Shown here: positions 1 through 9,100 of the stretch, piece after piece
Numbering within the stretch: the stretch's first letter is position 1
Layout of the letters: each line of letters opens with the position of its first letter
Origin: Methylacidiphilum caldifontis
GTDB lineage: Bacteria; Verrucomicrobiota; Verrucomicrobiia; Methylacidiphilales; CAMAQI01
Reading direction: 5' to 3'
Length of the DNA: 21,257 nucleotides
NCBI GenBank assembly: GCA_945860255.1
Contig: CAMAQI010000024.1
Coordinates: forward strand, 1-21,257
Notes under the pieces: generated by a model
Seen by the model: the letters and a program-made list of their open reading frames with translations, nothing else
Database searches by the model: none
What the model was told of the DNA's origin: nothing
Position numbers and translations under genes: made by a program

Positions 1-1267
1 CAGGAAAATTTCCGCTGGCAGCGATCGCAAAAGCTAAGCCGACCATGAAAGCGACATTTTGACCTTGAAAAGAGATTCCCAAGATCATTGCCAAGACTCC
101 TAATCCCAAAGTTGCGACACGTGCGACTTTCATCTGTTCTTGTTCATCGACCTTTCCTGAGCGGAGAACGTGAACCCATAAATCATGCGAAACCGCCGCC
201 GCACCAGATAAAGTCAATCCGGCCACAACTGCTAAAATCGTCGCAAAGGCAACGGCCGAAATAAATCCCATCAACGGAGAGCCGCCCAAGGCATAGGAAA
301 GAGCAATCGCCGCCATGTTACCCCCTTTATCGATTTGGAGAATCGCCTCCCGACCAACCACGACGCAAGCACCAAAGCCTAGAACAAAAGTGACGAGATA
401 AAACCAGCCGATGAGACCAGTGGCATAAAAAACAGAGAGACGAGCGCACTTGGAACTCTTCACCGTATAAAACCGCATCAAAATATGGGGAAGTCCGGCG
501 GTACCAAAAATCAGTGCCATCCCGAGTGAAATCAGATCAAACGGTTTTGAAATAAGTTTTGCTCCGATGAGCGGATTCGGATCGGGATATTTTTCAACCG
601 CCTGCGCAAAAAGAGCAAAAGGGGAGCCTCCCACTTTAAATAAAACGAGGGCGGCTAAAAAAGTGGCCCCCGCTAACAGTAAAACCGCCTTGATGATTTG
701 AACCCAAGTGGTCGCAATCATTCCACCAAAAAGAACGTAGAGAATCATCACCACACCGACAATGAAGACCGCGGTTTGATAAGGAATTCCAAACATCAAT
801 TGGATCAAACTTCCGGCTCCGACCATTTGCGCAATCAAATAAAAAGCAACAACACAGAGACCGCTAAAGGCGGCCGAGACTCGAATCGGTACGGGGCTAA
901 AACGAACCGCGACAACGTCGGCAAAGGTAAATTTTCCGAGATTGCGAAGAGGCTCCGCTAAGAAAAACAAAACCACCGGCCAACCGACTAAAAACCCGAT
1001 CGAATAGATTAGTCCATCAAACCCAGAAAGGGCGACCATCCCCGCGATTCCGAGAAAACTGGCGGCACTCATGTAATCCCCCGCTAAGGCGAAGCCATTC
1101 TGCCAAGCCGTGACATTTCCTCCCGCCGTAAAAAACTCCGAGGCGGTCTTTGTTTTTCGTGCTGCAAAATAGGTGACTCCCATGGTGGCGGCGATAAACA
1201 CAGCAAAAAAAGCAATGGCGACAGGATTAATTTTTCCGAGAATATCAATAAACTGATCTGTTTCCAT
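1..1267 (-). CDS. actP: Cation/acetate symporter ActP (SSS family), 3' end outside window
   Basis: Inner-membrane sodium:solute symporter that takes up acetate and similar short monocarboxylates. The frame is open from ATG at 1267 to the left edge, giving about 422 of the roughly 550 residues usual for ActP. The C-terminal part is missing because the window ends. The N-terminus METDQFIDILGKINPVAI leads into the first membrane helix, and the SSS hallmark NGFALAGDYMSAASFLGI is intact near residue 60. Repeated long hydrophobic segments follow, for example GWPVVLFFLAEPLRNLGKFT and AQMVGAGSLIQLMFGIPY. An AGGAG ribosome site lies about 6 bases before the ATG. The gene follows the DUF485 gene after 3 bases, the usual yjcH-actP order, so the two are surely co-transcribed. 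Family assignment is firm; acetate as substrate is inferred from the DUF485 partner. Confidence 0.93.
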   Translation of the reverse strand, partial: METDQFIDILGKINPVAIAFFAVFIAATMGVTYFAARKTKTASEFFTAGGNVTAWQNGFALAGDYMSAASFLGIAGMVALSGFDGLIYSIGFLVGWPVVLFFLAEPLRNLGKFTFADVVAVRFSPVPIRVSAAFSGLCVVAFYLIAQMVGAGSLIQLMFGIPYQTAVFIVGVVMILYVLFGGMIATTWVQIIKAVLLLAGATFLAALVLFKVGGSPFALFAQAVEKYPDPNPLIGAKLISKPFDLISLGMALIFGTAGLPHILMRFYTVKSSKCARLSVFYATGLIGWFYLVTFVLGFGACVVVGREAILQIDKGGNMAAIALSYALGGSPLMGFISAVAFATILAVVAGLTLSGAAAVSHDLWVHVLRSGKVDEQEQMKVARVATLGLGVLAMILGISFQGQNVAFMVGLAFAIAASGNFP

Positions 1268-1270
1268 AAA

Positions 1271-1537
1271 TTACTCCTGATCTTTTTTTCGAAAGGCGGC
1301 AACCGCTGGATCGTAATGAGCATTGGCCCACCAAACATAAATGCCAGTCGAAAGCCAAGACAGGAGAATCATTCCAATTCCCAGTGCGATACTTAAACTA
1401 CAACCAGGAAAGAGCATCGTCGCCATCCACTCTTTTTGATAACCCAGAAGCAAAAGAAAGCCAAAATAGGAAAATAAAATAATCCCTGTCAAAAGACAGG
1501 AGATCCGCCATCGCTGCTGAGAAAGTTTTTCAACCAT
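1271..1537 (-). CDS. DUF485 family small membrane protein (YjcH-like)
   Basis: Small inner-membrane protein of the DUF485 family, nearly always encoded just before actP; its role in acetate uptake is not settled. I choose the ATG at 1537 (MVEKLSQQRWR..., 88 residues) because AGGG sits about 9 bases upstream. The frame also extends 11 hydrophobic residues further, to 1570, but that looks like untranslated leader. Two membrane helices are visible (ISCLLTGIILFSYFGFLLLL and, later, LSIALGIGMILLSWLSTGIY), followed by the family-typical tail YVWWANAHYDPAVAAFRKK. The stop is 3 bases before the actP start. The roughly 107 bases upstream, shared with the divergent gene at 1645, must hold the operon promoter, but I see no convincing -35/-10 pair. 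Confidence 0.88.
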   Translation of the reverse strand: MVEKLSQQRWRISCLLTGIILFSYFGFLLLLGYQKEWMATMLFPGCSLSIALGIGMILLSWLSTGIYVWWANAHYDPAVAAFRKKDQE

Positions 1538-1644
1538 GATGAACCCTATAAAAAAAACAAAAAAATACAAACCTTAAAATTCCGATCCCTGAATCGTTCA
1601 CATTTTCAGATTGTTTCCTTTCCTGATTCCGACATGCTTCCTCA

Positions 1645-2028
1645 ATGATTTCTAAAGGTTATGTCGGACTTTTCTCAAAATCGATCGATCGAAATGCGAT
1701 GCACAAGATCATCGAGTGTTGGCTGGAGCGATTTGAAAAACTGGAACAACTTGTTCCGGGGGATGCCCAAGGAACCTCGGCTCTCTCGATTAAATCGACG
1801 ACCGATATGATGTGGCATAAGAATATGGAGTTCAGGGCGATTCAAGGGGAGGAGTTTACTTGGATTTATGTCCAGGCCGATTCAAAGGTCATGGAGACGA
1901 GTGGATTTCCCTCCGAGCAACTCTCTCTTAGCGTTGATGTCTTTGTTGATCTTCCGGGGATCATCGAGATAATTGATGATGAGGATGAAAAGCGGCTCAA
2001 CGAGCTTGAGAAACAGGGAATTCTTTAG
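1645..2028 (+). CDS. Hypothetical protein, 127 aa, acidic C-terminus
   Basis: I do not recognise this protein. It is a soluble, cytosolic-looking 127-residue product with no signal peptide, membrane segment or obvious catalytic motif. The middle reads like a mixed alpha/beta domain (FRAIQGEEFTWIYVQADSK, then LSLSVDVFVDLPGIIEIID), and the end is strongly acidic and helical (DDEDEKRLNELEKQG). The start is the only sensible ATG: another ATG 13 bases upstream is out of frame and stops at once. No clear ribosome site precedes it. The gene stands alone, divergent from the DUF485-actP operon and convergent with the operon ending at 2127. The length of the clean frame and the protein-like composition make it likely real, but function is unknown. 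Confidence 0.65.
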   Translation: MISKGYVGLFSKSIDRNAMHKIIECWLERFEKLEQLVPGDAQGTSALSIKSTTDMMWHKNMEFRAIQGEEFTWIYVQADSKVMETSGFPSEQLSLSVDVFVDLPGIIEIIDDEDEKRLNELEKQGIL

Positions 2029-2126
2029 TTGGGTTCTGAAAATGATAATCCTTAAAAACAAGATTTGAGCAGCCAAAGATTAAAGAAAGCCTTGGGGTTC
2101 TGAGAATTTTTAATGAATCAACGGGG

Positions 2127-2411
2127 TTAGAGGGCGTACGGCTTAAAGGGGGTTCTGGGCTTGGTCTCAACGGCATGCGGATGGATCGGGGTGACATCGA
2201 TCTGAAAAACCGGTTTTTTACCCGTCTCAAATAGTTGGGGCTCTACCTCTCTCCAATAACGCTCATGCCGCTCCGACTCAGGACCAACAAAAACCATCGA
2301 GCCGGGATCAAGTCTCCGGATCTCTTTCATGGTGATTAAAGTATTCCAAGGATGCTCATCAATTTGGGTAATGCGATACCCGTAGTTCGGGCCAGGATTC
2401 AGCCAACTCAT
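2127..2411 (-). CDS. Hypothetical protein, 94 aa, translationally coupled to glucosaminidase
   Basis: No family recognised. The small protein has no signal peptide or membrane helix and is rich in Pro, Arg and Glu, with a basic Pro-rich tail (HAVETKPRTPFKPYAL). Its ATG overlaps the stop of the upstream glucosaminidase gene in a 4-base ATGA arrangement (2408-2411), so the two are almost certainly translated together and probably work in the same process. The central part (WNTLITMKEIRRLDPGSMVF) could form a small mixed fold. It may be an accessory or regulatory partner of the cell-wall enzyme; that is an inference from gene order only. Confidence 0.7.
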   Translation of the reverse strand: MSWLNPGPNYGYRITQIDEHPWNTLITMKEIRRLDPGSMVFVGPESERHERYWREVEPQLFETGKKPVFQIDVTPIHPHAVETKPRTPFKPYAL

Positions 2412-3298
2412 TGGGAGATTCCCACTTGGATCGCCCCTTGTTTCTCCATCATTCCAGCATCTGAGAGCATCTCCTCACTGGCTTGTGCGTTGGACTTTAA
2501 AAAATCAAGCCGTTTTAAATCGTGGCGTTTCATAATGGTTTGAATGTATCCCATATAGAAAGAGTCCGGGCAGTAGCCCCCTTTTAAAACTTGGGCGACA
2601 AATCGCTCTCCAGAACTTTCGTCAAAGGCGCGACGATAGTAAACAGATCCGGAAAGAAACTCTGCGTAGCCGAGAACTGAATCAGCAATTCCAGGATAGA
2701 CACGAAAGGAGGCCTTGGTTTCGACGCCACGATCACGCGTCGTCATTACTGCGGATCCTCCCTCCCAGCGAGGATCTAAGGCTTTGATTCCAAAAAAATT
2801 ATGGTGCTGACGTGCGAGATCGCTTCTTCCATAATTACTTTCAAAGGCCGCCATCGAAATCGTTGCAGAGGCGGGAATACGATGAGTCACTTGAATTCGT
2901 AACGCCTCCGGAATAATCGATAACAGAAAAGCCCGTTCTTCGCCACGGCTCGTCTCTAAGACGATTTGAATATTCGTCGAGTAATCTAAGGTACTGGCGA
3001 CGGTTTTTAAATTGAGATCCTTCAATCCTTGAAGATTCGTATTAAGCTCCGCAATCTTCTTTTCGAGTGCCTCTACTTCATGAAGACTCTCTTTACGAGC
3101 GAGATCTTTTTGATAGGCATATCCCACAGTCCAATAAATAATCCCAACCAATATACAAACCCCAAAAAACCATCCAATATTTGCAATCAAAAGAATTCGA
3201 CGTAAATCAAAGACACTCCAATGTTTTTGAGGGGCCTCCATCGACTCTTTAAATCCCCCAATCGATAAGGCTCTTGTAAAATTATAGGACTTGCTCAT
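2408..3298 (-). CDS. Membrane-anchored glucosaminidase-domain peptidoglycan hydrolase
   Basis: Probable endo-beta-N-acetylglucosaminidase (glucosaminidase family, as in Bax and the FlgJ C-terminal domain) that cuts peptidoglycan glycan strands. Residues 1-35 are cytosolic, about 36-60 form one membrane helix (LIANIGWFFGVCILVGIIYW), and 64-97 look like a coiled coil (RKESLHEVEALEKKIAELN). The catalytic domain spans about 122-265. It carries the conserved SMAAFESNYGRSDLA stretch, where Glu153 is the expected catalytic acid, then HHNFFGIKA, YAEFLSGS-VYYRRAF and a closing YIQTIMKRHDL. The enzyme is therefore held on the periplasmic face by its N-terminus. AAGGAGAT sits just before the ATG, a strong ribosome site. 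The small gene at 2127 overlaps its stop by 4 bases. The precise glycan specificity is inferred from the family. Confidence 0.87.
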   Translation of the reverse strand: MSKSYNFTRALSIGGFKESMEAPQKHWSVFDLRRILLIANIGWFFGVCILVGIIYWTVGYAYQKDLARKESLHEVEALEKKIAELNTNLQGLKDLNLKTVASTLDYSTNIQIVLETSRGEERAFLLSIIPEALRIQVTHRIPASATISMAAFESNYGRSDLARQHHNFFGIKALDPRWEGGSAVMTTRDRGVETKASFRVYPGIADSVLGYAEFLSGSVYYRRAFDESSGERFVAQVLKGGYCPDSFYMGYIQTIMKRHDLKRLDFLKSNAQASEEMLSDAGMMEKQGAIQVGISQ

Positions 3299-3448
3299 TT
3301 CATCTCCTTGGAATATCTCATTTAACAGTCGATAAACAACAGTATTACAATTTCTTACAAAGGCAATTACTTATTAAAACGTAAAAATAAATTTATTTTA
3401 CATTTTGATTCTATTTGAAGATTTTGTAAAAAGCAGTAAATCTTCCCA

Positions 3449-5143
3449 GTGGGGCACGATATCTCTTTTCATCAAAAAATCCGGGCTGGAATAAGCAGAT
3501 CCCCTCAACTTCGTTTGTTTTTTGTCTTTTGGATGACATTCCTCGCCTCTGCTTTATCAATCTATTCTCAGGATACCCCAAAATTAGATATTATCAAAAA
3601 AATATCGTTAAGTATTAATAAAAATAATGCAGCAGTTTTTTCCTTCGAAGACTCCGCTCCTGAGATCGTCCCTCCCCGCACTTATAAAAAGCTTATTTCT
3701 ACGGGGAGCGATATTTTTTCGGTAAGCTACGGACTGAACATAAAGAGACAACCGACTCTTTATATTCAGTTAAAATCCTCTCAATCGCCACAAGTGATTT
3801 TTGAGTTTTCTCGCCAAACGATTTCAATGTCTCCTGGCTCCTTCATCACGATTGCCTTTGGTGATTCTGATCAAAATACGACCCTTACCCCAAGTCTGAA
3901 CGGGGTGATCCGTCTGAACAACCAGATTCTCTCCGATGGAATCACGGTTCCACTCTCACTCCAAAGAACTCCTGAGCCTGCGCCCACGCCTGAACGACCA
4001 AAGAAAATCGTTCAAGATCCAGACCTTATTTCCTCAACTCCAAGTAGTTTAGAGCCAACGGTTCCAAGGCCTTCTCCAACGGTAAAATCGATTGAACGAC
4101 GAAAGGTTCAAATTGAAGAACTCCGCGAAACCACCGCTCTGCTCCGATCTAAGGAGAAAAAACAAAAACTGGAAGTGATTCCCAAGAATGAACCGGTGAT
4201 TCGTCAAATTACGATTCAACAAAATCAAGATCTAGAGCCTTCGCTGATTCGAGAAAATCAGATCCTACTCCAACTCTCCACAGGGCTTCAAAACATCCTT
4301 GATCAAATCACCAATAATCCTCTTTCTGCTGACGATACCTTTCAATTAGGACTTCCACCGATTCCTCCTCCTTCTCCTCGACCGCCGCAAGCCTCCTTCA
4401 ATGAGTGGATTTCAAAACTCCAGTCTGAAAATAGTACCTACCGCACAAAGGCTCTGAAAACCCGAGAACAACTGACTCAATTTTTAAGCTCTCTTGCTAA
4501 ACCGAGTTATCGGCTCAGTCCCTTAATTCCCGAAAAAATCGAGGAGTTGTCACGCCTGGCCAGTTCTGCCTATAAACGACAAGACTGGAACGAGTCAGCA
4601 ACTCATTACAAAAATGCTCTAAAAATTGAACCGAATTCGCTCCATCTTCTCTCAAATTTAGGGGTCGTCTTTTTTTCTCAAGGCAACTACGAGGAGGCGG
4701 AAAAAATACTTTTACAAACCGTACGACAGGCCCCGCACGATTCGTTCAGCTACTCGATCCTCGGTATCTGTTACCTCCAAAGAGATCAACTTGAAAGTGC
4801 TATTGATGCCTTATTTCTCTCCGTCAATATGAATCCATTCGATAGCCAGTCGCAAAACTACCTTGCAATGACTCTCACCAAAAAAGGGTGGCTCACCGCG
4901 GCTGAAGAACATGCTCGTGAATCGATTCGTCTCAATCCGAATTACTCGGAGGCTCACTATAACCTAGCTCAAATTTACGCTCATCAGAAGCCGATCGCAC
5001 GAGAGCTTGCCAAAAAACATTACAATCTCTCGGTAAACATCGGAGGATCTCGCGATGAAACTCTCGAAACGCTTCTTCAGATTGAATCCCCTAAAGTCCC
5101 CTCAACAGAGCCGCAAATTCAAGTCAATCCCTCGACGCCTTAA
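3449..5143 (+). CDS. TPR-repeat protein with N-terminal export signal and Pro-rich linker
   Basis: Large envelope or periplasmic scaffold-type protein of unknown specific role. The start is GTG at 3449, the first possible start after an in-frame TAA at 3437; an ATG 28 codons later is an alternative but would cut the hydrophobic signal (LRLFFVFWMTFLASALSIYS, about residues 21-40). A beta-rich N-terminal domain (about 45-175) precedes a Pro-rich linker (TPEPAPTPERP). A charged coiled region follows, with a second Pro-rich stretch (LPPIPPPSPRPP) near residue 305. The C-terminal 362-528 holds about four or five TPR units, with typical signatures such as NLGVVFFSQGNYEEAEKILL and AHYNLAQIYAHQ. TPR arrays bind protein partners. 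The stop abuts the convergent gene at 5144. The 150-base AT-rich gap upstream separates it from the divergent glucosaminidase. Confidence 0.85.
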   Translation: MGHDISFHQKIRAGISRSPQLRLFFVFWMTFLASALSIYSQDTPKLDIIKKISLSINKNNAAVFSFEDSAPEIVPPRTYKKLISTGSDIFSVSYGLNIKRQPTLYIQLKSSQSPQVIFEFSRQTISMSPGSFITIAFGDSDQNTTLTPSLNGVIRLNNQILSDGITVPLSLQRTPEPAPTPERPKKIVQDPDLISSTPSSLEPTVPRPSPTVKSIERRKVQIEELRETTALLRSKEKKQKLEVIPKNEPVIRQITIQQNQDLEPSLIRENQILLQLSTGLQNILDQITNNPLSADDTFQLGLPPIPPPSPRPPQASFNEWISKLQSENSTYRTKALKTREQLTQFLSSLAKPSYRLSPLIPEKIEELSRLASSAYKRQDWNESATHYKNALKIEPNSLHLLSNLGVVFFSQGNYEEAEKILLQTVRQAPHDSFSYSILGICYLQRDQLESAIDALFLSVNMNPFDSQSQNYLAMTLTKKGWLTAAEEHARESIRLNPNYSEAHYNLAQIYAHQKPIARELAKKHYNLSVNIGGSRDETLETLLQIESPKVPSTEPQIQVNPSTP

Positions 5144-5884
5144 TTAAATTCCATGAACATATCGGACCACGACAAATAAAAGCATCATCGACCCTAAAAT
5201 CACCGGAGGTCGAAGATCGGAGCAGCTCTCCTCCAAACGCATCGAGGCGTAGCGCCAGACCAAGAAAAAACTCAATCCAAACCAAGCGAGATAGTTCTGC
5301 CACGGAGGAAGTCCCGTCGGAGTCTGCCACAACCAATACCCCATCGCTCGCGCAGCAAACGGCTCCATCACGTAATCAAAGCCCGTTGCAATGAAACCGA
5401 CGGCGATTCCGCTACGAATTTTATTCCACTCTGGATAATAACATTTCACTCCGATCAAGGCACAAGAAACCACCACCAACCAGGCTAAAGGAATTGAGAT
5501 CGGCAAAACGCCGAAGATCATCATCCCCATCGCCTCAGTATAGTAATAAACCCCAAAAGGATAACCGGTTCTTGTCCCAAAAACCTCCACAACCCCCGAA
5601 ACCAACATCACCATCAAACTCCAACGTCGAGCAAGACTCAACCCCCAATGACGAATCATCATTAAATAAACATTCAATGCAGCTAAAAACATCAAGATCG
5701 GATTTCCATTCCGCAAACAAAATCCTAAAAATTCACGGAACCACGGATGCTCATCCTCACGAAAAATCTCCCAGTCACCGATCCGCGACTCCGACCACTG
5801 CAATGACATCGTTACAAACCCAATCGAGATCCAAAAAAGATAAACGAAAAAACTCACCTTCTCTGTTTTTGTCCACGATTTCAT
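5144..5884 (-). CDS. Carotenoid biosynthesis protein, CruF/DUF422 family
   Basis: Integral membrane protein of the DUF422 carotenoid family, which includes CruF (1',2'-hydratase of gamma-carotene) and haloarchaeal bisanhydrobacterioruberin hydratase. About seven hydrophobic helices are visible. The family hallmark is clear near residues 100-135: EVFGTRTGYPFGVYYYTEAM followed by GVLPISIPLAW, and later a conserved GFDYVMEPFAAR-like acidic/aromatic segment (ATGFDYVMEPFAARAMGYW). I choose ATG 5884 rather than the TTG one codon earlier; AGGTGG lies about 4-5 bases upstream. At 246 residues it has normal family length. No other carotenoid gene lies in the window, so it probably acts with enzymes encoded elsewhere. 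Its stop abuts that of the TPR gene with no spacer. Family is firm; exact substrate is not known. Confidence 0.88.
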   Translation of the reverse strand: MKSWTKTEKVSFFVYLFWISIGFVTMSLQWSESRIGDWEIFREDEHPWFREFLGFCLRNGNPILMFLAALNVYLMMIRHWGLSLARRWSLMVMLVSGVVEVFGTRTGYPFGVYYYTEAMGMMIFGVLPISIPLAWLVVVSCALIGVKCYYPEWNKIRSGIAVGFIATGFDYVMEPFAARAMGYWLWQTPTGLPPWQNYLAWFGLSFFLVWRYASMRLEESCSDLRPPVILGSMMLLFVVVRYVHGI

Positions 5885-5991
5885 CAAACCACCTTAAACA
5901 TTCTTAGCCGTTCATCAAGTCGCATGAACAGCAGTGCAGACACATCTAAATTTTGAATCCCACTTAGTGAAGCAAGCTTTCTAAAATAGAC

Positions 5992-6100
5992 AAACTCATT
6001 TGCCTTTTCGGGAGGAGCCCTGGGAAGCTTTGCGCCATTGCGTGAGACAGTGTCTTGAACTCTTTTCTTTTATGAATGCCAATGCGCACATGCGGGATCT
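5992..6100. repeat. Dispersed repeat, copy A (inverted relative to 20158-20264)
   Basis: This stretch of the 5885-6119 gap matches the reverse complement of 20158-20264 over about 110 bases with few gaps, roughly 80 percent identity by eye. Shared landmarks are AAACTCATTTGCC, CGGGAGGAGCC, CTTTGCGCC, TGCGTGA and ATGCGGGAT. The inverted motif that bounds the other copies is here only a decayed TATGAATGCC. The rest of the gap (5885-5991) shows a small GTTCAT/ATGAAC hairpin and nothing else I can name. The repeat ends about 20 bases from the stop of the RND gene. Confidence 0.75.
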
Positions 6101-6119
6101 CTGATTCGCTATTCAACAA

Positions 6120-9100
6120 TCACTCTCGATCCCATCGCGAAACGAAAGAGTAAAAAGCAGGCACGACCAGTAAGGTTAAAAAAGTCGAAAGTGAAACACC
6201 GCCGATGATCACCATCGACATCGGAATTCGACTTTCGGCCCCCGGCCCTAATGCCAATGCCGCTGGAATCGCTGCGGCAATTGTCGCAAAAGAGGTCATC
6301 AAAATGGGACGCAAACGAATCTGACAGGCCTCAAGAATCGCTTGATTCACCTCCTTCCCCTGACGACGGAGATGATTTGCAAACTCAACAAGCATAATCG
6401 AGTTCTTCTTCACAATTCCCATCAACAAAATAAGACCAATCATACTATAGAGATTTAAACTCTGTCCGGAAATCCAAAGAGCTAAAAAGGCTCCACTTAA
6501 ACTAAACGGAAGAGCTAAAAGAACCGTGATCGGATGAAGGAAACTGTTAAACTGCGAGGCTAAGACCATGTAAGCGATCAAGATTCCCAAAATTAATATA
6601 AAGATCCCCTGTTTTAAAGACTCTTGAAAGGCCTGTGAAACGCCGCTCAATTGAAGTTTATAACCCTCAGGGATCACTCGCTTGCCAATCTCCTCCACTT
6701 TTGCCAAGGCCGCCGCTTGCGATTTCCCCGATGCAATATTTCCGGAAACTGAAATCGCCCGCTCCCGATTTCGTCGCGAAAGAGCCTGTGTCGTCGTGGT
6801 CTCAACTGTCGTCACGACTCGACTCAACGGAATCATCTCTCCATAATCAGTGCGAATCATGATCTGATCTAAGTCCCCTTCTCCTTGCCTATTTTCGGCC
6901 TGAAAACGCAGATTCAAATCGTAACGTCGTCCATCGGAAGTAATCCGACCGACTCGATAGCCGGCCATTGCGGTCTCGATCGTCTCCGCAATTGACTGGA
7001 CACTCACTCCGGATGCCGCCGCCTTTTCTCGATCCGGAACGATCTGAATTTCTGGCTGTCCCTTTCGATAATCGGTATCCATATCAACGGTTAATCCGCT
7101 TGCCTCTAACTCTTTGAGCATTTGCTGAGAAAGAGTCTCCAGCGTTTTCCAGTCCCCCCCCTGAATCGAAAAATCGACCGGAAGCTCACGCTTCGAAGAA
7201 AAACCTCGGAGCGAAAGATCGGTCACGACTAATTTTTTTAGATTCGGAATTTTCGAAAGTTTTTGCCGAGCGAGTTTCATGAGCTCGATCTGACCTAACT
7301 CTCTTTGATCGAGTGGCTTTAAACTGACAAAAAGCATCCCCGTGCTCACCTCCCCCCCTCCCATTCCCCCGGCTGATCCGAAGACCCGCCGAACCTCAGG
7401 CCAACTTCGAACCTCTTTTTCTACCTCTAAAAGAATCTGCTCGGTCGCTTTTAAGGATGAACCAATCGACGATTGGAATCGAAGTAAAATAACTCCTTGA
7501 TCTTGCGGAGGAATAATCTCTCCCTTGATTCCCCGAACCACCAAAAGACTCGCTCCAAAAAACAGAAGACTCACGATAATTACCTTGAGACGATGACTCA
7601 AAACCCAACACACCGCGACCGCATAAACGGAGACGATCTTTTTAAAAAGGAAGTCTAAACGCAATTCAAAGACCGACTTTCGCCCCCCCGTCTCCAAGAA
7701 CCGAGCACAGCGCATTGGGGTAATCGTTAATGCCTCGACAAGTGAAAGAGCGACCGCCGCGGTCAATGCGATTCCAAACTGAAACAAGAACTTTCCGATC
7801 ACCCCCTGCACAAAGAGAATGGGCATAAAAATCGCCATCACCGAAATCGATGACGCAACCGCCGCAAAGGTAATCTCTTTCGCTCCATCCCGTGCCGCAT
7901 CCTCCCGAGACTTTCCCATTTCCGAGTGCCGAATAATATTTTCTAAAACCATGATCGAATCATCGACCACGATCCCAATCGCCAATGAAAGCCCCATCAA
8001 CGTAAATAAATTAAAGGTGAACCCCATTCCGTAAAAGACGAGAAAACTTCCGACAATCGAAAAGGGAATCGATAATAAAATATTGAGCGTCGAACTCCAA
8101 TTTCCTAAAAAAAGAAAGCAGACTAGTGCCGTGACGAAGACCGAAAGAATTAAAGTAAACTCGGTCTCGTCGATTGATTCCTCAATGAAAATCGTTGTAT
8201 CTAAATTGACCCCCATCTGGATATCGGCAGGCAACGTTTTTTGAACCTCTTCCATCTTTACCTTCACTGCCTGAGCGACCTCAACCGCATTGGTCCCTCG
8301 CTGCTTTTTAATAATGAGCCCTAACCCATACTCCCCATTGACACGTGTAATCCGTCTTGCATCTGAAAGGCCATCCTCCACACGGGCAACATCACGAATC
8401 CGAATGTTGGAATCATAAATCGACTTCCCCCCCCGCTTTAAAATTCGGATCTCGCCAAGCTCCTGCGCCGTAACCGCCTCTCCCATGACCCGGAGATTAA
8501 TCTCTTTTTTATCGTTTTCAAAATAGCCGGCAGCCACCTCATAATGATCCTGCGCCAACGCATTTCGCAAATCCAATGCCGTCAGCTCATAAGCCTTCAT
8601 TTTGGCAGGATCAATCCAAACCCGAAACATCCTAACCCCTGGTGCAGAAAGATTCAGCTCGCCGACTCCGGAAACCAATTGAAATTGATCTCGTAATGAG
8701 GTCTCCACATATTTCACTAACTCAACGGTTGAGCGACTGCTTTGAAATCCGATCACCATCATCGGTTGATCATCGGAGTTTGACTTTGAAATCGTCGGCG
8801 GATCAACATTGAGAGGCATCCGCACCGTTGAGACTTTCGACTGAACCTCTTGGAGAGCCAAATCGACATTGCGATCTAACTCGAACTCCAAAGTAATCGT
8901 CGCCGATCCTTGCTTCATCGAAGAGCTCATCGTCTTCAACCGCTCAAGCGAGATCAACTCCCGCTCCAATCGATCGACAATCTCCGTCTCCATCAACTCC
9001 GGGGAGGCACCTGGTCGCGAAACCGAGACCGAAAGCGTTGGAAAATCGTAGTTCGGCAAGTAACTCACCCCCAAACGACTGGCCCCTAGCGCTCCAAAAA

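Noticed and set aside
3299..3448. Divergent promoters in the AT-rich gap
   Set aside because: Several weak TTTACA and TATTTG-like boxes exist, but in such AT-rich DNA they are expected by chance and no pair stands out.
5494..5907. 137-codon plus-strand frame opposite the carotenoid gene
   Set aside because: Ser/Pro/Lys-rich antisense shadow of a gene with clear DUF422 motifs.
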